DNA from: an uncultured Bacilli bacterium
GTDB taxonomy: Bacteria; Bacillota_I; Bacilli_A; RF39; UBA660
Direction of reading: 5' to 3'
Assembly (NCBI GenBank): GCA_910584655.1
Contig: CAJUBJ010000003.1
Span: 62,001-126,000 of the forward strand
DNA: 64,000 nucleotides
Positions 18,749 to 27,312 of this stretch are shown here, in pieces. The number at the start of each line of letters is the position of its first letter. The first letter of the stretch is position 1. Position numbers and translations under genes: made by a program. The notes beneath the pieces are model-generated. The model was not told the DNA's origin. It made no database searches and worked only from the letters and a program-made list of their open reading frames with translations.

Positions 18749-19756
18749 TCAGTTTAATACGTCCATATGAAGATTTAAATCTTCTTCAGTAGGTAAGGAA
18801 TTCAATATGTCTTTAGGTAAAAATTTGGATATTTCATAGGAACTCACACCGATGGGTTTATTTATATCTTTTAGCGCATATTCAACTGAAATTTTGTCTT
18901 TTTCTCTACATAGTATTATACCAATACTTGGATTATCTTGTTTATCTTTGATAATATCATCTACTGCAGATAAGTAAAAATTGACTTTTCCTGCATATTC
19001 AGGTTTAAATTCAGTATTCTTTAATTCAACAACTATATAGCAATGTAATTTTGTGTGATAAAACAACAAATCAATAAAATACTCTTTATTTCCAACTTCT
19101 AGTTTATATTGATTTCCAACAAAAGAGAAACCATTTCCTAATTCTAATAATACAGTTTTAATTTTTTCAACCATAGCTTGTTCTAATTCTGTTTCGATAT
19201 AGTTTTGCTTTAATCCTGTTAAATTTAAAATATAAGGATCTTTCATCATATCTTTTGCTAATTCATTTTGAGGTTTAGGTAATGATTTATTAAAGTTATT
19301 TGGTTTATCTCCTAAAACTTGTCTTTCATATAATTCACTTTTTATTTGGAATGCTAAAGTATCATAACTCCAACCATTTATTAATGTTTGTTCCATATAC
19401 CAAATTCTTTTAATATCTTCTTTAACTTTATCTAAAATTAACATGTTATGTGACCATGGAATTTGTGCAGATGTCGTCTGCACTTTTTCATTTTTAGTAC
19501 ATTCAATATAATATTTTTTCATACTTTTTAAATTTCTTACTGAGAATCCTTTAATATGTGGAAATGTTATTTTAAGTTCTACTGCTAATTCATCAATAAA
19601 TTTATTCCCCCAACTAGAATTTTCATTAATTGTTTTACCAATATAGTAATAGAGTTTTAATAAGTTCATATTAGCATTTTTAAAAATTTCATATTTGGTG
19701 TTATTTATTTGTTGTTTAATTTCTTCAACAACATTTTTAAAATCTTTTTCTATCAT
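18749..19756 (-). CDS. YhcG-type PDDEXK nuclease domain protein (DUF1016)
   Basis: The N-terminal half is the helical DUF1016 part, with YYIGKTINENSSWGNKFIDEL, FPHIKGFSVRNLKSMK, IPWSHNMLIL and RIWYMEQTLINGWSYDTL. The C-terminal half is a PDDEXK nuclease domain: EYFIDLLFYH supplies the acidic residue and CYIVVELKNTEFKPEYAGK the ExK pair, followed by LSAVDD. Family members occur beside restriction-modification and mobile elements but are also found alone; their substrate is poorly known. No restriction gene is adjacent here, so this is an orphan copy. A TTG-initiated frame begins slightly upstream, but GGAGGT lies right before the ATG at 19756. Its own terminator follows. Confidence 0.9.
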   Translation of the reverse strand: MIEKDFKNVVEEIKQQINNTKYEIFKNANMNLLKLYYYIGKTINENSSWGNKFIDELAVELKITFPHIKGFSVRNLKSMKKYYIECTKNEKVQTTSAQIPWSHNMLILDKVKEDIKRIWYMEQTLINGWSYDTLAFQIKSELYERQVLGDKPNNFNKSLPKPQNELAKDMMKDPYILNLTGLKQNYIETELEQAMVEKIKTVLLELGNGFSFVGNQYKLEVGNKEYFIDLLFYHTKLHCYIVVELKNTEFKPEYAGKVNFYLSAVDDIIKDKQDNPSIGIILCREKDKISVEYALKDINKPIGVSSYEISKFLPKDILNSLPTEEDLNLHMDVLN

Positions 19757-19900
19757 TTTTACCTCCAAGTTTTTTGAATATATTATAACATTTTAAAGTC
19801 TTTATTTATACCTATTTTAGGTAGCTTTTTTACTAACTTTTTTTAATCAAAATTAATATTTTTAAAAAAATTTTTATAACAAAATTTAATTCATAACAAC

Positions 19901-19992
19901 AAAAAATGAGAGCTTTCGCTCTCTTCAGGGGGTTTTGGTTGATTCACTTTCATAATAATCATGAAAGCAATCAGCATGACATCTATCATGCT
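19901..19992 (-). ncRNA. Candidate ~90-nt small RNA with C-rich segment, own promoter and terminator
   Basis: A minus-strand promoter with TTGACA (20027-20022) and TAGAAT (20004-19999) has 17-base spacing. The transcript would start near 19992 and fold AGCATGA/TCATGCT, then CTTTCAT/ATGAAAG. It then leaves CAACCAAAACCCCC single-stranded and ends in the GAGAGC-GAAA-GCTCTC terminator with six T (19923-19901). The order (two hairpins, C-rich strand, terminator) matches the candidate at 15368-15469. About 145 bases separate its terminator from the nuclease gene downstream, so a free RNA is more likely than a leader. It accounts for much of the 19757-20119 gene-free stretch; the rest shows only AT-rich sequence and the divergent promoter. 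Confidence 0.6.
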
Positions 19993-20119
19993 AATTAAAT
20001 TCTATATTATTTTATAACCTTTGTCAATGAAGTTTTTGCAATTAATAAAAATATTTTTATTTGTGAAATTTGACATATAAAATAAAATTCTTATAATAGC
20101 TCGTAAATGAGGCATGTTT

Positions 20120-21043
20120 ATGGATATAGAGATTAATAAATTAAAAGTAGAAGAAACGTTATTATTAGAAGAATCTTCGAAAGAAGTTAAAGAAATCTAT
20201 AATATGAAAGCTATATTTAGAAAATCAAAAATTAATTCAGGTAAGTATTATAGAGATGAATTTGGTTTTTATAAGAAAGTAATTGAATATATTGTTAGTT
20301 ATATTAAAGAAAGTAATATGAATTTATTAGAAGCTTTAGGTTTCTTATCATATGTAGCACATAGTGGAATACTAAGTTATGATAATTGTCCTTTTGAATT
20401 TGATGATGATATTCAATATGAAACAGAGTTGATTGGTTATAGTGGAGCTCAAGTGTTAACAGGTAGTGGATGTTGTAGACATTTATCTAATTTTTTTAGA
20501 GATGTATTGAGATTAAGTGATTTTGATGTTAAATATATATTAAATGATGTGTATGAGGTGGAAGGATTACCATATAATTTTAGTTCTCAAATATATGGAT
20601 ATCATTTATATATGAATGAATTTTGTGATGAAGATAATGAATATGTACAAGGCAAGCATGCTTGTTTATTATTTAAATATGGTAAGAATTATTTAGTATA
20701 TGATCCAACTAATTTGACAGTACTTTATGTAGATGATTTAAAAGCTATTTCATTAGGTGGGATAGGTACAATGAAGATTAATCTATCTCCTAGTTCTTTA
20801 GTTTTATATGAAGACTTTACTTATCCTGAGATGATAGAATTTATAAAGGGAGTTAGGAGTAGTGAAAAATTTTCATTTGATTTAGAAACAGAAGTAATAT
20901 CTTTAATAAATAAGGGAATAGAAAAAGGTAAAAAGGTTTCTGAGAATTTTATAGTTGAATTGAATGAAATGGTAAATAGTTATAGAGAATATAGATTAGC
21001 AAGACTTGATGGAAGTATTCATTTAAAATATATTAATGATTAA
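20120..21043 (+). CDS. Transglutaminase-like (papain-fold) protein
   Basis: The central part has TGSGCCRHLSNFFRDVLRL (candidate nucleophilic Cys near residue 117 at a helix start), GKHACLLFKYG (His) and YLVYDPTNLTVLYV (Asp), in the order and spacing of transglutaminase-like cysteine hydrolases. Such domains cleave or transfer peptide bonds. There is no signal peptide, so it should act in the cytoplasm. The promoter TTGACA (20070-20075) and TATAAT (20092-20097) is strong. An ATG at 20114 is too close to the GAGG site, so 20120 is preferred. The next gene carries a second transglutaminase-like domain, suggesting a related task. The substrate is unknown. Confidence 0.65.
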   Translation: MDIEINKLKVEETLLLEESSKEVKEIYNMKAIFRKSKINSGKYYRDEFGFYKKVIEYIVSYIKESNMNLLEALGFLSYVAHSGILSYDNCPFEFDDDIQYETELIGYSGAQVLTGSGCCRHLSNFFRDVLRLSDFDVKYILNDVYEVEGLPYNFSSQIYGYHLYMNEFCDEDNEYVQGKHACLLFKYGKNYLVYDPTNLTVLYVDDLKAISLGGIGTMKINLSPSSLVLYEDFTYPEMIEFIKGVRSSEKFSFDLETEVISLINKGIEKGKKVSENFIVELNEMVNSYREYRLARLDGSIHLKYIND

Positions 21044-21063
21044 AAGAGCTGTGCTCTTTTTTG
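21042..21063 (+). terminator. Terminator after transglutaminase-like gene
   Basis: AAAAGAGC pairs with GCTCTTTT over a three-base loop, followed by T-rich sequence; it overlaps the stop codon. Confidence 0.75.
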
Positions 21064-21107
21064 TTTTGGGTAAAATATGTTAGAATATTACTAAAGGAGT
21101 GAGGTTT

Positions 21108-22307
21108 ATGAGAGTATTTTTTTGTGGTGGTGGAAGTGGTAATCAAACTATAGAAGCTTATAAAAAGTTAAATGAAGTTATTGATCATAATAAACCAATA
21201 CTTTATATCCCTTTAGCTATGAATAGTGAAAGATATGATGATTGTTTTGAGTGGATATGTAAAGAATTAGAAAATGTAGATATACCAAGTATTAAGATGG
21301 TAAGAAGTGCTTATGAAATAACAAAAGAAAATCTTTTTAATTATAGTGCTATTTTTATTGGTGGTGGGAATACATATAAATTATTAAAAGAATTGAAGTC
21401 ATGTGAAGCCTTTTTTAAAATAAAAGAATATTTAGATAATGATGGAATAGTTTTTGGTGGTAGTGCTGGAGCGATTATATTAGGTGAGTGTATAGATACT
21501 TGTAAGTATGCTGATAACAATGAAGTTAATTTAGAAGATTTAATGGGATTTAATACATTTAATTCTTTTTCTTTTCTTTGCCATTTTACTAATGAAACTT
21601 TAGATAAAACAGAATTAAATAGGAAGTATTTATTAGAATTGTCTAAAGAAGAAAAGATAATAGCATTACCAGAAGAAATTACATTATATTATGAGGATGG
21701 TTATTTTGAAGTATTAGGTAGTGGTTCATATTATATTTTTGAAGAAGGCAATATGATTGAATATAATTCTGAAAAAAATAGAAAAGATGATTATTTATCA
21801 ATAAAAAATGTTAATGAGTTAATGGAATTTATGAATAATAATATCACTTATGGATGGTTAGATAAAAATGGTAGAAAGCATTTAAATAATTTAAAAGGGT
21901 TTAGAGAAAATTATCATATTAGTTCTATTAAGGAGATATTAAGAAGTGGATTAGGAACTTGTATTGAACAAGCAAAGATGACTAAATCTACTTTTGATAT
22001 GTTAGGAATTGAAAGTAAGTTATATTGTCATAGAAGTTATGAAAATGAAGAAAATTTTAATAAAGAAGTAAGAATGCATTGTTTTTTATTATTTAAAGAA
22101 GGGGATAATTGGTATCATTTTGAACATTCTAATCGTCCTAAGAGAGGGATTCATAAATATAAAAATATAGATGAAGCAATAAATTCTATTACAAGTGGAT
22201 ATGAAGAAAATGATATTAGATTATTAACAGAGATTCCAGATATTCCAGATGGTTTAACTTTTATGGAGTTTAATGGATATGTTAATCAGTTTAATATGGA
22301 TATGTAA
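21108..22307 (+). CDS. Peptidase S51 (dipeptidase E-like) domain fused to transglutaminase-like domain
   Basis: Residues 1-210 form an S51 domain: RVFFCGGGSGNQT at the start, AIFIGGGNTYKLL, then FGGSAGAIILGE with the nucleophilic Ser in the S51 elbow. S51 enzymes cleave small acidic or cyclic peptides, including cyanophycin dipeptides. Residues about 245-395 form a second domain with SGLGTCIEQAKMTKSTFDML (Cys), MHCFLLFKEGDNWYHFEHS (His and acid), a transglutaminase-like pattern. The fusion implies a two-step peptide or isopeptide processing enzyme in the cytoplasm. AAGGAGTGAGG precedes it; the GTG at 21099 is part of that site, so ATG 21108 is used. It starts a run of closely spaced plus-strand genes. 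Confidence 0.8.
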   Translation: MRVFFCGGGSGNQTIEAYKKLNEVIDHNKPILYIPLAMNSERYDDCFEWICKELENVDIPSIKMVRSAYEITKENLFNYSAIFIGGGNTYKLLKELKSCEAFFKIKEYLDNDGIVFGGSAGAIILGECIDTCKYADNNEVNLEDLMGFNTFNSFSFLCHFTNETLDKTELNRKYLLELSKEEKIIALPEEITLYYEDGYFEVLGSGSYYIFEEGNMIEYNSEKNRKDDYLSIKNVNELMEFMNNNITYGWLDKNGRKHLNNLKGFRENYHISSIKEILRSGLGTCIEQAKMTKSTFDMLGIESKLYCHRSYENEENFNKEVRMHCFLLFKEGDNWYHFEHSNRPKRGIHKYKNIDEAINSITSGYEENDIRLLTEIPDIPDGLTFMEFNGYVNQFNMDM

Positions 22308-22331
22308 ATAAAAAATGAAAAGAGTGAAAAT

Positions 22332-23078
22332 ATGAAATCATTTCTTAATAATTATGTAGATAAGATATGTAATTTACCAGAAGGTAAGTTATGTAAAGAA
22401 GATATTTTAAATAGTGAGTTTTTTTTAAAAGAAGAGAATAAATTAAAGATTTATTATGCTCCTCATAATGAATTCTTAAATAAAGAAGCTAAAATATTAA
22501 TTGTTGGAATTTGTCCAGGGTGGACACAAACAGAAATAGCTTTTAGAGAGGCTAAAATTGCAATAAATAACAATGAAGAATTAGAAAATATTTTGAAAAA
22601 ATGTAAGATATCAGCTAGATTTGCAGGAAGTATGAGAAAAAATTTAATAAGTATGTTAGATGAGTTATGTTTATCAAAGTATTTAGGTATAGATTCAGTA
22701 AAAGATTTATTTGATGAAAATAAAGATATATTACATACAACTTCTTTAATACCTTATCCAGTATTTGTAAATGGAAAAAATTATACTGGTCATATGCCAG
22801 AAATTATAGATTCATCGTTACTTATGGAGTATGTGAAGAAGCACTTTTATGAAGAAATTGAATTATTAGAAAATAAGCCATTAATTATACCTTTAGGAAA
22901 GTCAGTTGAAGAGGTTTTAAAGATTATGGTTAATGAGGGGATAATAAAAGAAGAGCAGTGTTTATTTGGCTTTCCACATCCTTCAGGAGCGAATGGTCAT
23001 AGGAAAGAGCAATTTATGATTAATAAAGATAAATTAAAATCAACTATAGATTATTATTTTAAAAGCTTTATGATATAA
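22332..23078 (+). CDS. Uracil-DNA-glycosylase-superfamily-like protein
   Basis: ILIVGICPGWTQTEIAF resembles motif I of UDG-superfamily proteins (GxxPG in a Rossmann-like start) and FGFPHPSGANGHRK resembles motif II (HPS). At 248 residues it is of plausible length. The usual catalytic Asp or Asn after the first motif is not clear, so it may bind rather than excise, or act on another base. It lies between peptidase genes with short spacing and is probably co-transcribed with them. It resembles a divergent UDG-like group found in accessory loci; activity is uncertain. Confidence 0.6.
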   Translation: MKSFLNNYVDKICNLPEGKLCKEDILNSEFFLKEENKLKIYYAPHNEFLNKEAKILIVGICPGWTQTEIAFREAKIAINNNEELENILKKCKISARFAGSMRKNLISMLDELCLSKYLGIDSVKDLFDENKDILHTTSLIPYPVFVNGKNYTGHMPEIIDSSLLMEYVKKHFYEEIELLENKPLIIPLGKSVEEVLKIMVNEGIIKEEQCLFGFPHPSGANGHRKEQFMINKDKLKSTIDYYFKSFMI

Positions 23079-23104
23079 TAAAACATAATTTTAGGGAGGT
23101 TATT

Positions 23105-24322
23105 ATGGAAGAATTAGAAAGAAAGTTTATTAGATTAATATTGAATAGATGTTTAAATTTTAATCAGAGTAAATCTTTAATGATTCATTGTGATTTAATA
23201 GAACATGTTAGGTTTGCACAAAAGGTAAAAGAGGAAGCTAATAGAATGGGAGTTATGGATGTATGTATTCATGTTAATGATTTGGATGATATACATGAAT
23301 ATCTTCAATCTAATAATTTGGAGGATATAATTCTTAATCCAATAATAGATAGAACTGATTGGAATGATTATTCATTAAAAGGATCTGGGTTATTATTTTT
23401 AAATACAGTTGTTCCAGGTTTAATGGATGATATAGAACCTAGTAAAATGAAAAAGTTGGTTGATGAAAGAGAGAAGTCCACAAGATATTATAGAGCTAAT
23501 GTTAGTAAATATACTTTTCCTTGGTGTATAATTGCATTGCCTAATGAAAGATGGGCTAAGAGTATTTTTGGAGATGTAGAAGATGCATATGAAAAATTGT
23601 ATTTAAATATAATGAAGATGTGTATGGTAGATCAAGAAGATCCAATTAAAGCTTGGGAAGAATATATAGGTAAGAATAATTATTATAAGAATAGATTAAA
23701 TGAAATGGAAATAAGAAGTTTACACTATAGAAATTCTCTTGGTACTGATTTGACAATTGGTTTACCTAAAACTTGTAAATGGATTAATTTAGATAAGACA
23801 GATGCTAAAGGTGGAATTATGATATCTAATATGCCTTCTTATGAAATATTTACAACACCAGATTCTCGCACAACAAATGGAATAGTTTATTCAAGTAGAC
23901 CTCTTTTATATAATGATTGTTTGATAGATCAATTTAGTATTGAATTTAGAGATGGTAAAGTAGTTGATTGTCATGCAAAAAAAGGTTTAGAAGTATTAAG
24001 ACAGCTTGTTTTTGAAAATGAAAATGCTGATCGCTTAGGCGAGGTTGCTTTAGTACCATATGATTCGCCAATATCTAATACAGGTTTAGTATTTAATGAA
24101 ACTTTATTTGATGAAAACGCTTCTTGTCATTTGGCTCTAGGAAGAGGCTATTCAAATTGTTTTAAAGATGCTTCTATGAGTGATGAAGAGAAAATAGATG
24201 AAGGAATGAATGTATCAGATGTTCATGTTGATTTTATGATAGGAACAAGTGATATGGAAATAGAAGCGGAGACTAAAGAAGGTAAAAAACTAATATTTAA
24301 AAATGGGAATTTTAATATATAA
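23105..24322 (+). CDS. Aminopeptidase family M29 (AmpS/thermophilic-type)
   Basis: This is a full-length (405 residues) M29 metallo-aminopeptidase, releasing N-terminal residues from peptides in the cytoplasm. Seen: the N-terminal Rossmann-like half with WCIIALPNERWA, then RNSLGTDLTIGLP, MPSYEIFTTPDSRTTNGI (metal ligands Glu plus Arg/Thr), ENADRLGEVALVPYDSPIS (Glu ligand), CHLALGRGY and DVHVDFMIG (His and Asp ligands). GGGAGG precedes the start. It follows the S51 and UDG-like genes and precedes a GNAT-MazG fusion, so the operon mixes peptide and nucleotide housekeeping functions. Confidence 0.92.
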   Translation: MEELERKFIRLILNRCLNFNQSKSLMIHCDLIEHVRFAQKVKEEANRMGVMDVCIHVNDLDDIHEYLQSNNLEDIILNPIIDRTDWNDYSLKGSGLLFLNTVVPGLMDDIEPSKMKKLVDEREKSTRYYRANVSKYTFPWCIIALPNERWAKSIFGDVEDAYEKLYLNIMKMCMVDQEDPIKAWEEYIGKNNYYKNRLNEMEIRSLHYRNSLGTDLTIGLPKTCKWINLDKTDAKGGIMISNMPSYEIFTTPDSRTTNGIVYSSRPLLYNDCLIDQFSIEFRDGKVVDCHAKKGLEVLRQLVFENENADRLGEVALVPYDSPISNTGLVFNETLFDENASCHLALGRGYSNCFKDASMSDEEKIDEGMNVSDVHVDFMIGTSDMEIEAETKEGKKLIFKNGNFNI

Positions 24323-24351
24323 TTAAAATGTTTATTTAAAGAAGTGAATTT

Positions 24352-25470
24352 ATGGAAAAAAATATTTTAATACAAAGTTTTATTCCTGAAGATATAAAAG
24401 AAAGAATGAAAGCGTCTATAGATGGAAAAAGTATCCCTAATATACAAAAGACTGGATTTTATAGATATTATGGAATATATGTAGATGGAGTACAAATTGG
24501 GGAAGCATTATATACAATAGAATATGGTGATAGTATATTTAGTTTAGATAGAATAGAAATTGATGCTAAATATAGAGAAGAAGGCTATGGGAGTTTATTA
24601 TTAGATTATTCAATTACTGATTTACTTAGAGATTTTGATTATCTAGAAAGACTAAATGTATGTTCACTTCCGTTAGCTATAAAATTTTATATAAATAATG
24701 GATTTGTTCCATATTTTGGGGAAAATAATCTAATGAAGATATTAAGAAATAATAGAAAAGATGATGTTATTATGAAGAGTTATCAAACACAAATAAATGG
24801 TGAAGATATAACTACAAAGTGGTATCAAGATAATGCTTTGAGAACGTTAAATAATTTTAAGAGCAGGGATGATTTGAAATTAAATGCTTATATGGGTATT
24901 ATTGGTGAATATGGAGAATTTTTTGATTATGTAAAAAAACTTTATACTCATAATTTAAATGAAGATAAACAAAAAGAAGTATGTGATTTAGCTCCAAAAG
25001 AATTAGGAGATGTAGTTTGGTATTTAGTAACTTCTTTAGCTGTATATTTTGAATATTCTATGGATGAAGTTTATGATCAAATTACTGGTGGAGAAGTAAA
25101 AACAGATAATGGATATTATATTGATTCTATTTATGATTATATTAATTTGGATTTTAATAAAGATAATATATTAGAAGAAATGATGAAATTTAAAATAGTT
25201 TTAAATAAGTTAGATGTTTGTGAAACTAGAGAAGAAATTATAAAAATTGTAGCAGAAATTATTTCAGACATAGCTAGAATTATGAAATGTTTATTTAATA
25301 AAAATTTAAGTGAAATGTTATATCTTAATATAGATAAATTAAGAAAAAGATATCCAGAAGGATTTAGTACTATAGTATCTAATTATAGAATTGATACGCA
25401 AAAGAAGTATAAAGAAGAAACATCTATGAAAGTATTGAAAAAAAGTTCAGAAGGAGAAGTATCTGAATAA
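24352..25470 (+). CDS. GNAT acetyltransferase domain fused to MazG-like pyrophosphohydrolase domain
   Basis: Residues 1-130 are a GNAT fold: FSLDRIEIDAKYREEGYGSLLLDY holds the acetyl-CoA loop (RxxGxG/S) and FYINNGFVPYF the C-terminal strand. Residues about 165-250 resemble MazG: AYMGIIGEYGEFFDYVKKL gives the first ExxE pair and ELGDVVWYLVTSLAVYF the second acidic pair, as in NTP pyrophosphohydrolases. The C-terminal ~90 residues repeat a helical pattern with KLDVCETREEIIKI and may be a second, degenerate MazG-like half. The fusion is unusual. Substrates are unknown; a role in removing abnormal nucleotides is only an inference from the family. Confidence 0.78.
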   Translation: MEKNILIQSFIPEDIKERMKASIDGKSIPNIQKTGFYRYYGIYVDGVQIGEALYTIEYGDSIFSLDRIEIDAKYREEGYGSLLLDYSITDLLRDFDYLERLNVCSLPLAIKFYINNGFVPYFGENNLMKILRNNRKDDVIMKSYQTQINGEDITTKWYQDNALRTLNNFKSRDDLKLNAYMGIIGEYGEFFDYVKKLYTHNLNEDKQKEVCDLAPKELGDVVWYLVTSLAVYFEYSMDEVYDQITGGEVKTDNGYYIDSIYDYINLDFNKDNILEEMMKFKIVLNKLDVCETREEIIKIVAEIISDIARIMKCLFNKNLSEMLYLNIDKLRKRYPEGFSTIVSNYRIDTQKKYKEETSMKVLKKSSEGEVSE

Positions 25471-25581
25471 TAATTAAAGATGAAAGATTGATAAATTTAT
25501 TTATCTTTTTTTATTTAATCATTATATTTTCATATTTTACAAATTAAGGTTATTTATGTTAAAATTTTATTGGTGATTATA

Positions 25582-26166
25582 ATGTATTATCATGGTGTTG
25601 TTAATGGTTTAGTGGATAAAAAAGTATTAGATATTTTAGATAAACGTGAAATATGTTCAGCTGCAAGATTAGGTTTAACAAAAAGAATAGGATTTAATGA
25701 AAATGATTATATAAGTATATGTTCTAATATGGGAGAAGAAGTTTATAGTACAGGTGTAAATAGTGCATTTAATAAATATATAAAAAATAGATTTTGTTTT
25801 GTTATTGATGACTCTATTGAAGTTTTTAAACCAGTGTATATACCTGATGCAAGTAGTATGGGAGCTATAGAATTATTTAATTTAAAAAGGAATAATCCTG
25901 ATAAAAGATTTAGTGATATTATTGATGAGTATCAAGCTAAGGATTTTATTCCTTTTGATAAAGTTGTAGCTATTGGAATTCCTTATAATTTAGAAGTACA
26001 AAATGGAGAGATAAGGTTATCTAACTTTTGTACTTTAACTGTTGATGAATTTTTATCTTTGATAAAAAAGGTAGAAGATTGTGCGGATAGATTGGGAATC
26101 AAGGTAGTTGATAGTAGTAGTCCAGAATTTGATTTAATGTTTGAAGATAAAAAGAATAAAAAATAA
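25582..26166 (+). CDS. Hypothetical protein, possibly ADP-ribosyltransferase-like fold
   Basis: I do not recognise this 195-residue protein. MYYHGVVNGLVDKKVLDIL followed by REICSAARLGL resembles the YHGT-then-residue-of-exit pattern at the start of ART-fold and RNA 2'-phosphotransferase-like proteins, and VYSTGVNSAFNKYIKNRFCFVIDD would be the following strands, but the match is weak. The C-terminus is charged. GTG at 25570 belongs to the TGGTGAT site; ATG 25582 is the likely start. It is the last gene before the S-box leader of metK, so it may close the preceding operon. Confidence 0.55.
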   Translation: MYYHGVVNGLVDKKVLDILDKREICSAARLGLTKRIGFNENDYISICSNMGEEVYSTGVNSAFNKYIKNRFCFVIDDSIEVFKPVYIPDASSMGAIELFNLKRNNPDKRFSDIIDEYQAKDFIPFDKVVAIGIPYNLEVQNGEIRLSNFCTLTVDEFLSLIKKVEDCADRLGIKVVDSSSPEFDLMFEDKKNKK

Positions 26167-26170
26167 TTTA

Positions 26171-26199
26171 TTGTTAAATTTAATAAAAAATAGTATAAT
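26171..26199 (+). promoter_or_regulatory. Promoter of the metK unit
   Basis: TTGTTA (26171-26176) and TATAAT (26194-26199) are separated by 17 bases, 11 bases upstream of the S-box aptamer. Confidence 0.75.
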
Positions 26200-26210
26200 G
26201 TATTTAACAT

Positions 26211-26329
26211 CTTATAAAGAGCGATGGAGGGACTAGCCCTATGAAGTCGCACCAACCTATTAGATTAGGTGGTAATGCTAGGACGATAAGATAACTTTTA
26301 CACTCAAGAAAGTTATCTTGGGTGTTTTT
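26211..26329 (+). promoter_or_regulatory. SAM-I (S-box) riboswitch with terminator
   Basis: The aptamer (26211-26290) begins CTTATAAAGAG and closes with GATAAG. It contains the core GGAGGGACTAGCCCTATGAA and the ACCAACC...GGTGGTAATGCTA arms, all in S-box order. The expression platform follows. ACACTCAAGA (26300-26309) pairs with TCTTGGGTGT (26316-26325) plus T-run as terminator. AAGATAACTTT (26288-26298) pairs with AAAGTTATCTT (26309-26319) as antiterminator, using part of P1. High S-adenosylmethionine should stop transcription into metK. Confidence 0.95.
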
Positions 26330-26354
26330 ATTTGATGTGTAAGGAGGAATTTTA

Positions 26355-27137
26355 ATGATTGAGAAAGTAAACCCAAGTCATCCTGATAAGGTGGCAGATA
26401 GAATTGCAGGAGCTTTAGTTGATCTTGCATATTCTAAAAATGATAATTGTAAAATAGCTGTTGAAGTGTTAATTGGACATGATAATTGTCATATTATTGC
26501 AGAGACAAGTGAGAACTTTACGATTGAAGAGGTGGAAAAAGTTGTTAGTCGTATAGCTGGCAAAATTACTTTAGATTTGAATGTTGTTAGGCAAGACATT
26601 CATTTAGCTGATAATCAAAGTTGTAAGATTAGATGTGGAGACAATGGTATTTTTAAAGGAGTTCCATTAACAGAGGAGCAAAAGAAAATATCAAGTATTG
26701 CTAGAGAAATTTATAGTAGATATCCTAGTGATGGTAAGTATATATTAGATAATGGTAAACTTATAATATGTCAAAGTAATGCTAAAAATAGTGATTTAAG
26801 GAAATTGTATAAAGAGGCAATTATTAATCCATTAGGTGAGTGGACAGGTGGAATAAATGTAGATACTGGTGCTGTAAATCGTAAACTCGGTTCTGATATG
26901 GCAGATAGTGTTACTGGTGGCGGATTGCATGGTAAGGATTTATCTAAAGCTGATGTTTCAATAAATATTTATGCTTTTAAGAAAGCACAAGAGTTAGGAA
27001 AAGAAGTAAGAATTAGCTGTGCTATTGGGGATGAATTTGTTGATGGAAAACCTTATAGTGAAATAGTTGAGGAAGCAAGAGAGTATATAGAAAATCTTGG
27101 TGGATTTGAAAAGTTTGCTGAATGGGGCTTATTTTAG
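26355..27137 (+). CDS. metK: Compact S-adenosylmethionine synthetase
   Basis: MetK joins methionine and ATP into SAM. The protein keeps SHPDKVADRIAGALVD (the catalytic HPDK, residues 9-12), RCGDNGIFKGVPLT in place of the usual GDQG-MFGYAT loop, GEWTGGINVDTGAVNRK, and DSVTGGGLHGKDLSKADVS matching the GGGAFSGKDP phosphate-binding motif with Lys and Asp kept. It ends with KEVRISCAIGDE and a short tail. It has only 260 residues against about 390 for standard MetK, by shortening of loops and of the C-terminus throughout, not by a single truncation. The S-box in front supports a real SAM-synthesis role. AGGAGG is close to the start. Radical SAM genes follow. Confidence 0.85.
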   Translation: MIEKVNPSHPDKVADRIAGALVDLAYSKNDNCKIAVEVLIGHDNCHIIAETSENFTIEEVEKVVSRIAGKITLDLNVVRQDIHLADNQSCKIRCGDNGIFKGVPLTEEQKKISSIAREIYSRYPSDGKYILDNGKLIICQSNAKNSDLRKLYKEAIINPLGEWTGGINVDTGAVNRKLGSDMADSVTGGGLHGKDLSKADVSINIYAFKKAQELGKEVRISCAIGDEFVDGKPYSEIVEEAREYIENLGGFEKFAEWGLF

Positions 27138-27144
27138 GTATTTA

Positions 27145-27176
27145 AAATACAAGTTATGTGACTTGTATTTTTTTAT
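27145..27176 (+). terminator. Terminator after metK
   Basis: AAATACAAGT (27145-27154) pairs with ACTTGTATTT (27161-27170), six-base loop, then T-run. Readthrough or a new promoter (TATAAT-like sequence near 27241) would serve the downstream radical SAM genes. Confidence 0.75.
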
Positions 27177-27312
27177 TATATATAACTAGTAGTAATGTAT
27201 TATATGAAAAATATGCATTTTATTTATTTGATTGTTATTAATATAATGATATTAACAAAGAAAAAATATTTTTTTAAAGTTTGTTATTAATAAAGTAGAA
27301 AGAAGAGATAGT

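Noticed and set aside
18717..19923. Two identical GAGAGC-tttc-GCTCTC hairpins flanking the YhcG gene as ends of a mobile element
   Set aside because: Both have T-runs on the minus strand and act as terminators; no target-site duplication or transposase is visible.
25983..26255. Minus-strand frame of 90 codons over the S-box
   Set aside because: It runs antisense through the riboswitch and its promoter; no initiation signal.
26355..27137. metK as a pseudogene because of its short length
   Set aside because: Catalytic and phosphate-binding motifs are spread over the whole length in the right order, the frame is intact and the S-box is perfect, so compaction is more likely than decay.
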